The notes under the pieces are model-generated. The model had not been told where the DNA came from. It made no database searches and worked only from the letters and a program-made list of their open reading frames with translations. A stretch of DNA of 64,000 nucleotides from Shewanella sp. Choline-02u-19 (GTDB lineage: Bacteria; Pseudomonadota; Gammaproteobacteria; Enterobacterales; Shewanellaceae), in the NCBI RefSeq assembly GCF_002836205.1, contig NZ_PJBE01000010.1, positions 124,001-188,000 of the forward strand, read 5' to 3'. Of this stretch, positions 1 through 8,124 are shown piece after piece (positions within the stretch are counted from its first letter, which is position 1; the number at the start of each line of letters is the position of its first letter). A program made the position numbers and the translations under genes.

Positions 1-21
1 ATTGCGGAGTAACCAAACATC

Positions 22-699
22 ATGGGTATCAGAGCCATTGTCGTAGATACAGCCGGTACAACTACCGATCTTAACTTTATTGAGGATATCCTTTTTCCTT
101 ATTCAGCTAAGGCCTTACCCGCTTTTCTTGAAGAAAACCAACATAATGTGTTAGTTGAGAACTGCATTTGTGATGTGCAAGACATTGCGCTTGAGCCGGA
201 TGCAGATCTTGCTCGTGTGACTGAAATTTTGTTGCAGTGGATTAGCGAAGATCGCAAAGCGACGCCACTAAAAACTATTCAAGGCCTTATCTGGAAACAA
301 GGTTACGCTAACGGTGAATTTAAAGGTCATATCTTTCCAGACTTTATCGAAGCACTTGATGGCTACAAGCAAAAAGGCTTACGCGTTTATAGCTTCTCAT
401 CAGGTTCTGTTGATGCGCAAAAACTGCTGTTTGGTAATAGCGATGCAGGCGACTTAACCGATAAATTCAATGGTCATTTCGATACCCGCACCGGCAACAA
501 ACGCTTTAAACAGGCTTATTGCAATATCCTTAACACTATCAGCCTTAGCCCGAAGCAGATCCTATTTGTTTCTGACGTGCTAGAAGAGTTAAAAGCCGCC
601 AGTGAAGCAGGCTTGAACGTAGCACAAATGGTACGTGACGATAGCCAGCGCACCGGTGACTTTAAGCAGGTTAGCAGCTTTGCAGAGCTTGATATCTAA
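22..699 (+). CDS. mtnC: Enolase-phosphatase E1 (methionine salvage)
   Basis: A 225-aa HAD-superfamily protein matching the MtnC family in length and layout. MtnC converts 2,3-diketo-5-methylthiopentyl-1-phosphate to the acireductone by enolisation and dephosphorylation in the cytosolic methionine salvage pathway. HAD motif I is near the N-terminus (VDTAGTTTD, nucleophile Asp9; most family members have Glu where this has Ala). Motif II is in the SFSSGS stretch near residue 126, and motif III/IV is around FVSDVLEEL near residue 184. The ATG is preceded by a GGAG Shine-Dalgarno about 10 nt upstream. A strong hairpin terminator follows, so it is probably the last gene of an operon whose upstream part, likely mtnD/mtnB, lies outside the window. 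Confidence 0.93.
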   Translation: MGIRAIVVDTAGTTTDLNFIEDILFPYSAKALPAFLEENQHNVLVENCICDVQDIALEPDADLARVTEILLQWISEDRKATPLKTIQGLIWKQGYANGEFKGHIFPDFIEALDGYKQKGLRVYSFSSGSVDAQKLLFGNSDAGDLTDKFNGHFDTRTGNKRFKQAYCNILNTISLSPKQILFVSDVLEELKAASEAGLNVAQMVRDDSQRTGDFKQVSSFAELDI

Positions 700-717
700 C
701 ACGGTATCGATGACTCG

Positions 718-745
718 AAAAGGCATTCATTGAATGCCTTTTTTT
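718..745 (+). terminator. Rho-independent terminator after mtnC
   Basis: Near-perfect palindrome AAAGGCATTC/GAATGCCTTT followed by a run of T, 20 bp after the mtnC stop codon. Confidence 0.88.
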
Positions 746-808
746 GTGGCTAAAATTCGCTTTTCTAGTCCTTGTTGTCACTGAGGCATGCTGTTATGCT
801 GACTATTA

Positions 809-826
809 ATCAAACAAGTGTTTGAA
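809..826. promoter_or_regulatory. PsrA-like operator upstream of thioesterase
   Basis: ATCAAACAAGTGTTTGAA contains the perfect inverted repeat TCAAACA-AG-TGTTTGA. It matches, with one mismatch, the TTCAAAC-N4-GTTTGAA motif described for the fatty-acid regulator PsrA in gammaproteobacteria. It lies 36 bp before the thioesterase start. Assignment to PsrA is inference from the motif and the fatty-acid theme of the next genes. Confidence 0.6.
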
Positions 827-861
827 TAACAATCAAGCTAGGCTAACGAAAAGAGATCATT

Positions 862-1290
862 ATGGATAAGTTTCTCCAGCAATACCCAATCAATACCGCA
901 ATTAACGTCGCTTGGGGCGAAATGGATGCCTTGCAACACGTCAACAATGTGGTTTACTTTCGTTACTTCGAGACCGCAAGAATCGATTTTTTTAACCAAA
1001 TAAACTTGCTCGAAGATCTACAAAAAACCTCTATCGGCCCAGTCATCAGCGAAAACCAAGCACGCTATAAGCGTCCAGTGACCTTTCCAGATACCTTGAT
1101 TGTCGGCGTTAGCATAAGCGATATTAAAGATGACCGATTCATGATGCACTATCATGTTTTTAGCCAGGGCCAGCAAGCCGTCACCACCATTGGTGCATCT
1201 CAAGTCGTCATGTTTAATTTTAAAACGGGCCAAAAGGCCACGCTTACACCACAACTGCTTGATGCACTAAAGACCTACCAACAAGCATAA
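862..1290 (+). CDS. Acyl-CoA thioesterase (4HBT hot-dog family)
   Basis: A 142-aa cytosolic single hot-dog domain protein of the 4-hydroxybenzoyl-CoA thioesterase/YbgC type. These enzymes hydrolyse acyl-CoA thioesters. The family signature is clear near the N-terminus: WGEMDALQHVNNVVYFRY, with the catalytic Asp at residue 22, followed by the ETAR helix (residues 37-40). Its preferred acyl chain cannot be read from sequence. The start has a purine-rich AAGAGA upstream. A PsrA-like palindrome in the promoter region ties it to fatty-acid degradation control. The next gene on the same strand, a small GNAT, begins within about 10 bp of its stop codon, so the two are probably co-transcribed. Confidence 0.85.
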   Translation: MDKFLQQYPINTAINVAWGEMDALQHVNNVVYFRYFETARIDFFNQINLLEDLQKTSIGPVISENQARYKRPVTFPDTLIVGVSISDIKDDRFMMHYHVFSQGQQAVTTIGASQVVMFNFKTGQKATLTPQLLDALKTYQQA

Positions 1291-1297
1291 CGCTGCT

Positions 1298-1558
1298 ATT
1301 GTAGTCGTTGATGAAAATCGATTTGTTGTCAACGTCAATAATACTCAAACTGTGCAGTGCTATGAAGTGGTTAACGACCCTAACGTAATATCCGGCTCTG
1401 GACGGTGCAACTTCAGCAGTACCTTTGTGCCAAATGAACTACGAGGCAAAGGTCTAGCGGAAAAATTAGTGCGCCATGGCCTTAGCTGGGCCAAATCACA
1501 AGGTTTACAGGTTGAAGCGAGCTGCTGGTATGTACAGAAGTTTTTAACCTCAACATAG
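1298..1558 (+). CDS. Small GNAT-like acetyltransferase, start codon abnormal or lost
   Basis: This frame encodes a short GCN5-related acetyltransferase of the Acetyltransf_CG (NATD1-like) type, whose members are usually 80-100 aa. The acetyl-CoA binding signature NELRGKGLAEKLV is intact, preceded by the beta-strand FSSTFVP and followed by the typical C-terminal CWYVQKFL. Family-like sequence (IVVVDENRFVVNVNN) extends upstream to about 1298, but no ATG, GTG or TTG exists there: the frame opens after a stop at 1268-1270, and only ATT at 1298 could initiate. The first ordinary start is GTG at 1352, which would remove the first two strands. It therefore either uses a rare ATT start coupled to the thioesterase stop at 1290 or has lost its start. 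Function beyond GNAT fold unknown. Confidence 0.5.
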   Translation: MVVVDENRFVVNVNNTQTVQCYEVVNDPNVISGSGRCNFSSTFVPNELRGKGLAEKLVRHGLSWAKSQGLQVEASCWYVQKFLTST

Positions 1559-1579
1559 AGCAGCTCAAATAGCATAAGT

Positions 1580-1984
1580 TTAGCCGCCGGTTAGCTTAGC
1601 TAATTGCTCACGGAGACTATCACTTAAAGCCACGCTTTTTTCTGCTGTATAATCGTAATGTACTACCGATGTTTTCGCTTCGACTGTTTTGTTACCGTTT
1701 TGCCAGCAGCTTTGCGTTAACTCAAAACTGCTATTGCCAATGCGGTTCACCCAGGTTTTCACTGTAACATCGCTAGCGAAGTAGGTCGGAGCATTAAAAT
1801 TCACCGTAAAACCCGCAATGATCAGGTTCCACTTCGACAAGTCTTGAGTAGGATTGAATATCTTGAATATCGGCTCACGTGCCGCTTCAAACCACACTGG
1901 GAACACCGTGTTGTTGATATGGCCTAAGGCATCCGTTTCGCAAAAGCGTGGCTGTATGGTGAGGCTAAACTCGCTTTGTTCCAC
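1580..1984 (-). CDS. Acyl-CoA thioesterase (4HBT hot-dog family)
   Basis: A 134-aa hot-dog fold protein and the second thioesterase of the 4HBT/YbgC family here, on the opposite strand from the one at 862. The N-terminal signature ETDALGHINNTVFPVWFEAAR carries the catalytic Asp18 and the conserved H-x-N-N. It is predicted to hydrolyse a short- or medium-chain acyl-CoA in the cytosol; the substrate is not evident. The two thioesterases differ clearly in sequence, so this is not a recent tandem duplication. It converges with the small GNAT gene (about 20 bp between the two ends) with no clear terminator between them. Confidence 0.83.
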   Translation of the reverse strand: MEQSEFSLTIQPRFCETDALGHINNTVFPVWFEAAREPIFKIFNPTQDLSKWNLIIAGFTVNFNAPTYFASDVTVKTWVNRIGNSSFELTQSCWQNGNKTVEAKTSVVHYDYTAEKSVALSDSLREQLAKLTGG

Positions 1985-2142
1985 TCTATCCCTTCCTTAT
2001 ATTTATTATTAATAGGCAACAGCTGCCATTCTACCGATAAAACTGCCAATACGGTAAAACCAGTATTTTTATATCGGTACCAATGCAGCAACAAGGGTAA
2101 ACACTTGTCCCGTAGCCCGTTAATAACGGATTAAACAGATAC

Positions 2143-2170
2143 AAAAAAGGATGCCTTAGCATCCTTTTTC
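2143..2170 (-). terminator. Terminator of acyl-CoA ligase gene
   Basis: AAAAAGGATGC/GCATCCTTTTT hairpin whose minus-strand copy ends in a T run, about 30 bp beyond the ligase stop codon. A-rich and T-rich flanks on both sides would allow action in both directions. Confidence 0.8.
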
Positions 2171-2196
2171 GTTAGTAAATGAGCGCCAATGCCAGC

Positions 2197-3993
2197 TTAA
2201 CGGCCGTACATCGCGTTAATTTCTGTTGAGTATTTCTGGTAAATCATCTTACGGCGTAACTTCATGGTGGGCGTGATTAACCCCGCTTCCATTGAAAAAG
2301 CATCAGGCAGTAAGGTGAATTTTTTAATCTTCTCAAACCCTGCGAGTTCTGTCTGCAGAGTCTTTAGCCGCTCTTCAAAATGTTCCACCACATGTGAGTG
2401 GCGTAGCAGCTCCAGTGGCGACTCGTAATGTAATCCCTTCTCTTTTGCCCACACTTCAAGTGACTCAAAAGCAGGTACAATCAAGGCGGTCACATAGTTA
2501 CGCGCATCAGCAACAATCGCAACTTGCTCGATGAACGGGCAGCATCCCACTTTACCTTCGACTCGCTGCGGTGCAATGTACTTACCGTTAGAGGTTTTCA
2601 TTAGCTCTTTAATGCGGTCGGTAATAAACAGGTTACCTTGCGCATCAATATGGCCAGCATCGCCCGTTTTAAGCCAGCCATCTTCAAAGGTATCAGCCGT
2701 TTCCTGTGGGCGATTATAGTAACCGCGCATCACGGTATCGCTGCGCACTAGAATTTCGTTATCTTTACCCAGCTTAATTTCGGTCTCTGGCAATACCTGA
2801 CCATTAGAACCCGTGACACGATTACTTAGAGTATTACAGGTTACCGTCGCGGTGGTTTCCGTCATGCCATAACCACATAACACAGGCACGTTGATACTGT
2901 GGAAAAAGCTGGCGACCTTAGTATCTAGGGCGGCACCACCAACAGGCATAAATTTCAGACGCCCGCCCAGCACTTGCTGCAACTTGCTATAAACCAGCTT
3001 GTTGGCTAAGCGCCACTGTAAACTCAATGCAAAAGAGCCTTTAGCACGACCTTGGCCAACTTCAAATTGGCGCTCTCCCACCGACATTGCCCAAGCAAAC
3101 ATCTTCTGTCGTGTGTTAGGGGCTTTACTGACTTTATCTTGTACGGCGCTATACACTTTCTCAAGGAAGCGCGGCACCACACACAAAGTATGCGGACGCA
3201 CTGCAGTAATAGCCTCTTTTGCCGCCATTGGATTCTGCAAATAAACATTGTGGCCACCGCGAGAAAGCACGTAAAAGGTCCAGCCACGTTCAAACACATG
3301 GCTTAGCGGTAAAAATGCCAGTGAAGTATCACCCGTTTCAAAATTCATTTTGTTATCGTGCTGACGTACTGTCGACGCTATATTACGGTGATCTAGCATC
3401 ACCCCTTTAGGTTCACCCGTGGTGCCCGAGGTATAGATAAGCGTTAGCAAATCATCAAGATTGGTATCAGCGAGCCGCTTATCAAGTTCAGCATCAGCCG
3501 CGTTATCAACTTCACCTTGCAGGAGATCATCTAAATAGAAGTGGTTATGTAGATCGGTCAGTGGCACGCTTTTATCAAATACCACAATACGTGACACCGA
3601 ATCACACTGCGTAATTAAGTCACATGCCATGGCATATTGCTCTGCGTCACCAGCAAAAATAAGCTTAGCTTGTGCATCGTTAATGATGTAAGCAGCTTGT
3701 TCCAAAGTACTGGTCGGGTAGATAGGCACAACTACCGCTTTAGCCTTTAATAATCCTAAATCAGCACATGTCCACTGCGGACAATTTTGCGAAAGGATCA
3801 CTGCGCGGTCTTGTGACTGAATACCAAATTGGATTAACACCCGTGCTATTTTAGAGGTGATAACATCAAAGTCGCCCCAGCTAACTTGGTGCCAAGGCGC
3901 CGCCATTTCAAATCCTTCGAGTGCTATCGCATCGCCAAGCGCATGACTCTGTTGCTGTATGAGACGTATAACGTGAAATGATTCGAGTGACAT
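2197..3993 (-). CDS. Long-chain fatty-acid--CoA ligase (AMP-forming, FAA1/FadD15-like)
   Basis: A 598-aa ANL-superfamily adenylating enzyme. It activates a long-chain fatty acid with ATP to acyl-AMP and then acyl-CoA, in the cytosol or at the inner membrane. The AMP-binding P-loop LIYTSGTTGEPKGVML lies near residue 187. Further motifs are the GYGMTETTATV segment (A5, about residue 372), WLKTGDAGHID (A7, near 440) and the A8 region ITDRIKELMKTSNGKYIAP. Length and motif order fit the larger FAA1-type synthetases rather than E. coli FadD (561 aa). The start ATG is preceded by AAAAGGTAG. It is monocistronic with its own terminator. The fatty-acid theme matches the two neighbouring thioesterases. 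Confidence 0.9.
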   Translation of the reverse strand: MSLESFHVIRLIQQQSHALGDAIALEGFEMAAPWHQVSWGDFDVITSKIARVLIQFGIQSQDRAVILSQNCPQWTCADLGLLKAKAVVVPIYPTSTLEQAAYIINDAQAKLIFAGDAEQYAMACDLITQCDSVSRIVVFDKSVPLTDLHNHFYLDDLLQGEVDNAADAELDKRLADTNLDDLLTLIYTSGTTGEPKGVMLDHRNIASTVRQHDNKMNFETGDTSLAFLPLSHVFERGWTFYVLSRGGHNVYLQNPMAAKEAITAVRPHTLCVVPRFLEKVYSAVQDKVSKAPNTRQKMFAWAMSVGERQFEVGQGRAKGSFALSLQWRLANKLVYSKLQQVLGGRLKFMPVGGAALDTKVASFFHSINVPVLCGYGMTETTATVTCNTLSNRVTGSNGQVLPETEIKLGKDNEILVRSDTVMRGYYNRPQETADTFEDGWLKTGDAGHIDAQGNLFITDRIKELMKTSNGKYIAPQRVEGKVGCCPFIEQVAIVADARNYVTALIVPAFESLEVWAKEKGLHYESPLELLRHSHVVEHFEERLKTLQTELAGFEKIKKFTLLPDAFSMEAGLITPTMKLRRKMIYQKYSTEINAMYGR

Positions 3994-4554
3994 AAAATAA
4001 CTACCTTTTAGCTTACAAGTGTTCCGCTTTATACTCAGTTTACTCGAAGTTCTCCGAAAAACTAAGAGCTTTTGCTCTATTTATGTTAAGTCAAACACAA
4101 AAAAAGCCTGCTTAAGGTGATGAACAGCGGTCTATTAACAAGATTTATTTTTAGCTAAGCCGCTCAATCAAAAACAGAAACAATCAAATAACAAATGTGT
4201 ATGCGACTGTACAAAAAGTCTGCACCAGTCATTCCTTTTCCATTTCAAAAAGAACCACCCACTTTTAGTGAGGCAATAACGTATCATTACCTCAGTAAAA
4301 ATAGCCAATCACCAGTCAATTCAAGGCGCATTGTGGTAATAATGGTTGTTCCCTTATAAACAAGTGGATCCGCTCAGGCGCTCCCGTTGAGTGGGCTTAA
4401 AAGTGATTTAAACTACGTTAAAGACCTTGGCAATAGACCCGCTATTGCACTGCGCTCTAAGCCTCGCTTAAACCACTTTCAATTTCCTCTGAAATCAAGC
4501 ATCTTGAAGTCGAGCGGGTATCGATCCGCTAAATTGCAAAAAGGAATCAGCATC
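3994..4554. other. 561-bp intergenic region with structured leader
   Basis: Divergent promoter region between the acyl-CoA ligase (minus) and the S33 hydrolase (plus). The left part is AT-rich and holds no recognisable operator. The right part (about 4330-4554) is less AT-rich and contains inverted repeats: GCAATAG/CTATTGC at 4430-4448 and AGCGG/CCGCT near 4515-4532. This fits a folded 5' leader of the hydrolase mRNA. A weakly initiated frame (TTG at 4387) joins the hydrolase frame but lacks protein-like character before the signal peptide. Confidence 0.5.
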
Positions 4555-6126
4555 ATGCATCACGGAATGTATTCACCACTACGAGCAAGAGTGTGTCCCA
4601 CTCTCACGCGCCGTAAAAAAGTCGCTCTAGCGGTGGTTATTTGGGCTGCAATACTGTTGCCTACAGTGCACGCACAGCCACTGACACTCAGTGCACCCAA
4701 GGCGGTAAATACCACAGATAACAGTTGCTATGTTGATGGCCTGTCAGAACAAATGAACTGTGGTTCAATCAGTGTGCCTGAGGATCATGACCAACCTGAA
4801 GGTAAGCACATTCAGGTGTACTACGTCGTCATGCCAGCGATTAAGAGCAGCGGTAAAAGTGAAGCACTACTGGCCATTGCGGGCGGCCCAGGTCAATCGG
4901 CGATTGAGAATGCTAAAGGCTTCGACCAGATGTTGACTAAGGTACGTCAAACCCACGATGTCATTTTGATCGACCAGCGTGGTACTGGCCAATCAAACCC
5001 GCTGCAATGTGTTGGTGATGGTTTTGCAAGCCCGCTTGCCATTAACGAAAGTGACTTTGATGCCCGTGAAGAATCTCAAAAGTGTTTAGATGAACTTGAT
5101 GCCGATGTCACCCAATACGATAGTTTATCAGCACTTAGAGACTTTGAAGCTGTAAGGCAACACCTAGGCTACCAAAAATTGCACTTGTACGGCGTATCCT
5201 ACGGCACACGCATGGCGCAGCTGTATATGCGTCACTACCCTGAACATATAGCCACCGTCACCTTAGATGGTGTGGTACCAATGCAGCAAAGCGTATTAGC
5301 CATTGGCGATGCTATCGCCCGTGCTTTTGATCTGTTAATTCAAGATTGTAGCAATAACACCCTGTGCCACAACCAGTTTCCTCAGCTGGCAGCTGAACTC
5401 GATAAAATGGACTCTGAACTGGCACAAGCACCAAAAATCAGCATGATTGCCGATCCAAGAACGGGTGAAGCCACTCAACTCACAATGACCCGCAGTAAAT
5501 TCAACGGTGCGCTGCGTATGGCACTGTACTCGCCGAGTGTTCGCGCACTGATCCCCCATGCTATTCACCAAGCGTCGCAAGGTAATTTTCAACCCATTAC
5601 CGGACTTTATGCCATGTCGATGGACGGCGCGGGGATCGCTATGGGAATGCACGCATCTGTAGTCTGTGCCGAAGACTGGCAACGCTTAACACCCCAGCTA
5701 CGCGCCAACATTTCTCAGCATTACTTCGGCCGAGAGATGCTAAAAACATTTGAGAAATCGTGTGCTGTGTGGAATATGCCTACGGTTGATAGCAGCTTTA
5801 GCCAAGCCATTGCCAGTGATATTCCAACGCTGATTTTATCTGGCAAACTCGATCCAGCCACCCCACCCAGTTGGGGCGAGATGGCGATGGAAAAACTCAC
5901 CAATGCCAAACACTTTGTTGCGCCTTATGCCACTCACGGTGTTGCTTACCAGTCTTGTGGTAACAACCTGATTGCCGAGCTGGTAGAAAAGGGGGCTGTA
6001 GCGGATATTGATGGTGAATGCTTAAACAAAGATATTAGCCGTAATTTCTACCTCAATGCCAGTACCGTTGAAGCCATACCCAGCGATACAGACACCAAAC
6101 AAGCAGAAACAGCCCTGAATCAGTAA
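4555..6126 (+). CDS. Secreted alpha/beta hydrolase, S33 tripeptidyl/prolyl aminopeptidase-like
   Basis: A 523-aa exported hydrolase with a C-terminal TAP-like domain. I place the start at ATG 4555 because AAAAGGA lies 10 bp upstream and a signal peptide follows directly (basic RRKK, hydrophobic core, cleavage near VHA|QP at residue 40). The alpha/beta-hydrolase features are in order: oxyanion loop GGPGQSA (residues 110-116), DQRGTGQS (140-147), nucleophile elbow GVSYG (Ser215), acidic residue in LSGKLDPATPP and catalytic His in YATHGVAYQ. Family members are periplasmic or secreted aminopeptidases or esterases; the substrate is unknown. Its stop is 10 bp before the ABC ATPase gene, so hydrolase and NatAB exporter form one operon. 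Confidence 0.85.
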   Translation: MHHGMYSPLRARVCPTLTRRKKVALAVVIWAAILLPTVHAQPLTLSAPKAVNTTDNSCYVDGLSEQMNCGSISVPEDHDQPEGKHIQVYYVVMPAIKSSGKSEALLAIAGGPGQSAIENAKGFDQMLTKVRQTHDVILIDQRGTGQSNPLQCVGDGFASPLAINESDFDAREESQKCLDELDADVTQYDSLSALRDFEAVRQHLGYQKLHLYGVSYGTRMAQLYMRHYPEHIATVTLDGVVPMQQSVLAIGDAIARAFDLLIQDCSNNTLCHNQFPQLAAELDKMDSELAQAPKISMIADPRTGEATQLTMTRSKFNGALRMALYSPSVRALIPHAIHQASQGNFQPITGLYAMSMDGAGIAMGMHASVVCAEDWQRLTPQLRANISQHYFGREMLKTFEKSCAVWNMPTVDSSFSQAIASDIPTLILSGKLDPATPPSWGEMAMEKLTNAKHFVAPYATHGVAYQSCGNNLIAELVEKGAVADIDGECLNKDISRNFYLNASTVEAIPSDTDTKQAETALNQ

Positions 6127-6136
6127 GGAAGCACTC

Positions 6137-6871
6137 ATGATACAAGTAACAAATTTATCAAAACGCATCGGAGATGTGCAGGCGCTGGATAATTTAAGTT
6201 TTTCAGCACTCGATGGTCAAATTACCGGACTGCTAGGCCCTAATGGCGCAGGCAAAACAACCTGTTTACGTACCGTATTTGGTTTACTTAAGCCCGATAA
6301 CGGTTTTGCTGAAATAGACGGGATTAACATTGCAAAATCCCCGGTTGCTGCAAAGCAACAATTAGGACTATTTCCCGACCCTTTTGGGCTTTACGAACGT
6401 TTAACGCCACGTGAATACATCAGTTACTTCGCCGAGCTCAATGGCCTCTCACGCAGTGATGCAAAACTCGCCACCAGCAGTGTAATTGAAAAGCTACACC
6501 TAGCCGATATTGCCGACAGACAATGTAAGGGCTTTTCCCAAGGCCAGAGAATGAAAACCGCGCTGGCGCAAGCCATTGTCCACCAGCCAACCAATATCGT
6601 GCTCGATGAACCGACGCGTGGCCTCGATGTTATGAGCACACGGGTATTACGTGACATATTGCGCGATCTTAAAAACCAAGGTCACTGTGTACTGTTTTCG
6701 AGCCATGTAATGCAAGAGGTTGCCGCGCTTTGCGATCAAGTGATTGTGATGGCCGAAGGTAGAGTGGTTGCGGTTGGCAGCCCAGATGCACTCTGCCAAC
6801 AAACGGGCAAAAGCTCACTCGAGGATGCCTTTATTCAGCTTATCGGTACCGATGAAGGGATTGCTGCATGA
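6137..6871 (+). CDS. ABC exporter ATP-binding protein (NatA-like)
   Basis: A 244-aa ABC ATPase of the ABC-2 exporter group resembling NatA. Walker A is GPNGAGKTT (residues 34-42), the signature is FSQGQRMK, Walker B is IVLDEPTRGLDV, and the switch His is in LFSSHVMQE. It powers the membrane permease encoded immediately downstream. NatAB in Bacillus exports Na+, but the name is used loosely for the whole family, so the substrate here is open. The stop codon overlaps the start of a 19-codon ORF (ATGA), which in turn overlaps the permease start, a tightly coupled arrangement. Confidence 0.88.
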   Translation: MIQVTNLSKRIGDVQALDNLSFSALDGQITGLLGPNGAGKTTCLRTVFGLLKPDNGFAEIDGINIAKSPVAAKQQLGLFPDPFGLYERLTPREYISYFAELNGLSRSDAKLATSSVIEKLHLADIADRQCKGFSQGQRMKTALAQAIVHQPTNIVLDEPTRGLDVMSTRVLRDILRDLKNQGHCVLFSSHVMQEVAALCDQVIVMAEGRVVAVGSPDALCQQTGKSSLEDAFIQLIGTDEGIAA

Positions 6872-6927
6872 TGGATTTGACACTCAATGCCTCTACAAAA
6901 GACGGTAACAAAGGGATGTGGAAATGA
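6868..6927 (+). CDS. 19-aa coupling ORF between natA-like and natB-like genes
   Basis: An ATG overlapping the natA-like stop (ATGA at 6868-6871) opens a 19-codon frame ending at TGA 6925-6927. That stop overlaps the natB-like ATG at 6924 in a second ATGA. The peptide (MMDLTLNASTKDGNKGMWK) has no recognisable features. The likely role is translational: ribosomes finishing natA re-initiate here and hand over to natB. The alternative is chance, since the frame is very short, but both junctions being ATGA is suggestive. Confidence 0.45.
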   Translation: MMDLTLNASTKDGNKGMWK

Positions 6928-8060
6928 GTAATAAAATAATCACCATGGTTCGCAAAGAACTTATTGATGCCGCTCGCGATAAACGCTCAGTGATGGCCGG
7001 GCTCTACTACGCCGTCGGTGCGCCACTGTTGATGTGCGGTATGTTTTTTATGTTGATAGGACAACTCACCAGCCCTGAAGATCTGAATATCAAGATTAAC
7101 AATCCTCAAGGTGCACCGGATCTGATTAAATACCTTTCAAGCAAAGGTATTACCCAAGGAGATGCAGACAAAAATAAGGATATTTTGCTGGTGATTAGCG
7201 ATGATTACGCTAGCAATATGGCCAAAGGGATCAGCGCCGACGTCACCTTGATTGCCGACGCCTCAAATGAAAAACTGCAAAAGTCGATTCGCCGTCTTGA
7301 AAAGAGCCTACAGCAGTACAGTTCTGAAATGGGTAGCTTACGTTTGATTGCCCGCGGCATCGACCCAAGAGTCATGCAACCTATCAAGCTCAATGTGGAA
7401 GACCAAGCCACCCCAGATTCAAAAGCAGGCATGATTTTAGGCTTAGCCACTATGACGATGATCTACGCCGTGTTTATCTCAGGAATGAATCTCGCTATTG
7501 ATACCAGTGCCGGCGAGCGCGAACGTAATTCGCTCGCGCTACTGCTGAGTCATCCGGTGTCCACCGGGCAAATTGTGATCTCTAAAATCATCACCGTCAC
7601 CCTATTTGGAATGATTGGTCTGCTATTAACCTTAATCGTGTCTAAATTTGCCTACAGCTTTGTGCCTTGGCAAGAGCTTGGGTTTAGCGTCAGCGTTAAT
7701 AGCAGCTTTATCGGTATGATGATGCTCGTCGGTTTACCGGTGGCAATAATGGCAGCCTGCTTACAGCTGTTTGTGTCGTTTATGGCTAAGAGCTTTAAAG
7801 AAGCTCAGTCGTACCTCACCATTGTATTGATGTTACCTATGATGCTCGCGATGGCAGCCAGCTATGATATCGCGCCAGACACCCTACAATGGCTACCAGT
7901 ATCGGGCCAACTGCAAGCGTTAATTGAGTTCATTAAAGGTCGTGAATTACCGGGAATGCAGTTAGCGATTTCATCATTGATCACCCTCGCCATCTCAGCA
8001 CTATTAGCATTTGGTATGCAAAAATCACTTAAAAGCGAAAAGATTGTCTTTGGTTTGTAG
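6924..8060 (+). CDS. ABC-2 type exporter permease (NatB-like)
   Basis: A 378-aa inner-membrane permease of the ABC-2/NatB type. One TM helix near residues 25-48 is followed by a large extracytoplasmic domain (about 50-165) and then five hydrophobic segments to the C-terminus. The cytoplasmic coupling element ERERNSLALLLSHP follows the second helix, as is typical of the family. I chose ATG 6924 over the in-frame GTG at 6918 because AAAGGGA sits 8 nt upstream and the ATGA overlap with the preceding mini-ORF fits. It pairs with the NatA-like ATPase; the exported substrate is unknown. Confidence 0.86.
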   Translation: MSNKIITMVRKELIDAARDKRSVMAGLYYAVGAPLLMCGMFFMLIGQLTSPEDLNIKINNPQGAPDLIKYLSSKGITQGDADKNKDILLVISDDYASNMAKGISADVTLIADASNEKLQKSIRRLEKSLQQYSSEMGSLRLIARGIDPRVMQPIKLNVEDQATPDSKAGMILGLATMTMIYAVFISGMNLAIDTSAGERERNSLALLLSHPVSTGQIVISKIITVTLFGMIGLLLTLIVSKFAYSFVPWQELGFSVSVNSSFIGMMMLVGLPVAIMAACLQLFVSFMAKSFKEAQSYLTIVLMLPMMLAMAASYDIAPDTLQWLPVSGQLQALIEFIKGRELPGMQLAISSLITLAISALLAFGMQKSLKSEKIVFGL

Positions 8061-8076
8061 CCTCAGATAAAAGGAT

Positions 8077-8104
8077 GCCTCTTAAACATCATCATTTAAG
8101 AGGC
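8077..8104. repeat. Perfect 10-bp inverted repeat before small membrane protein
   Basis: GCCTCTTAAA and TTTAAGAGGC separated by 8 nt, 17 bp after natB and 21 bp before the next start codon. No T run follows, so it is an mRNA-stabilising or attenuating hairpin, or an operator, rather than a classic terminator. Confidence 0.6.
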
Positions 8105-8124
8105 TCATTATCAGGAGAGATAAA

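Noticed and set aside
4387..4554. N-terminal extension of the S33 hydrolase from TTG 4387
   Set aside because: It would bury the signal peptide after 56 non-conserved residues and has no ribosome-binding site; ATG 4555 has a good one.
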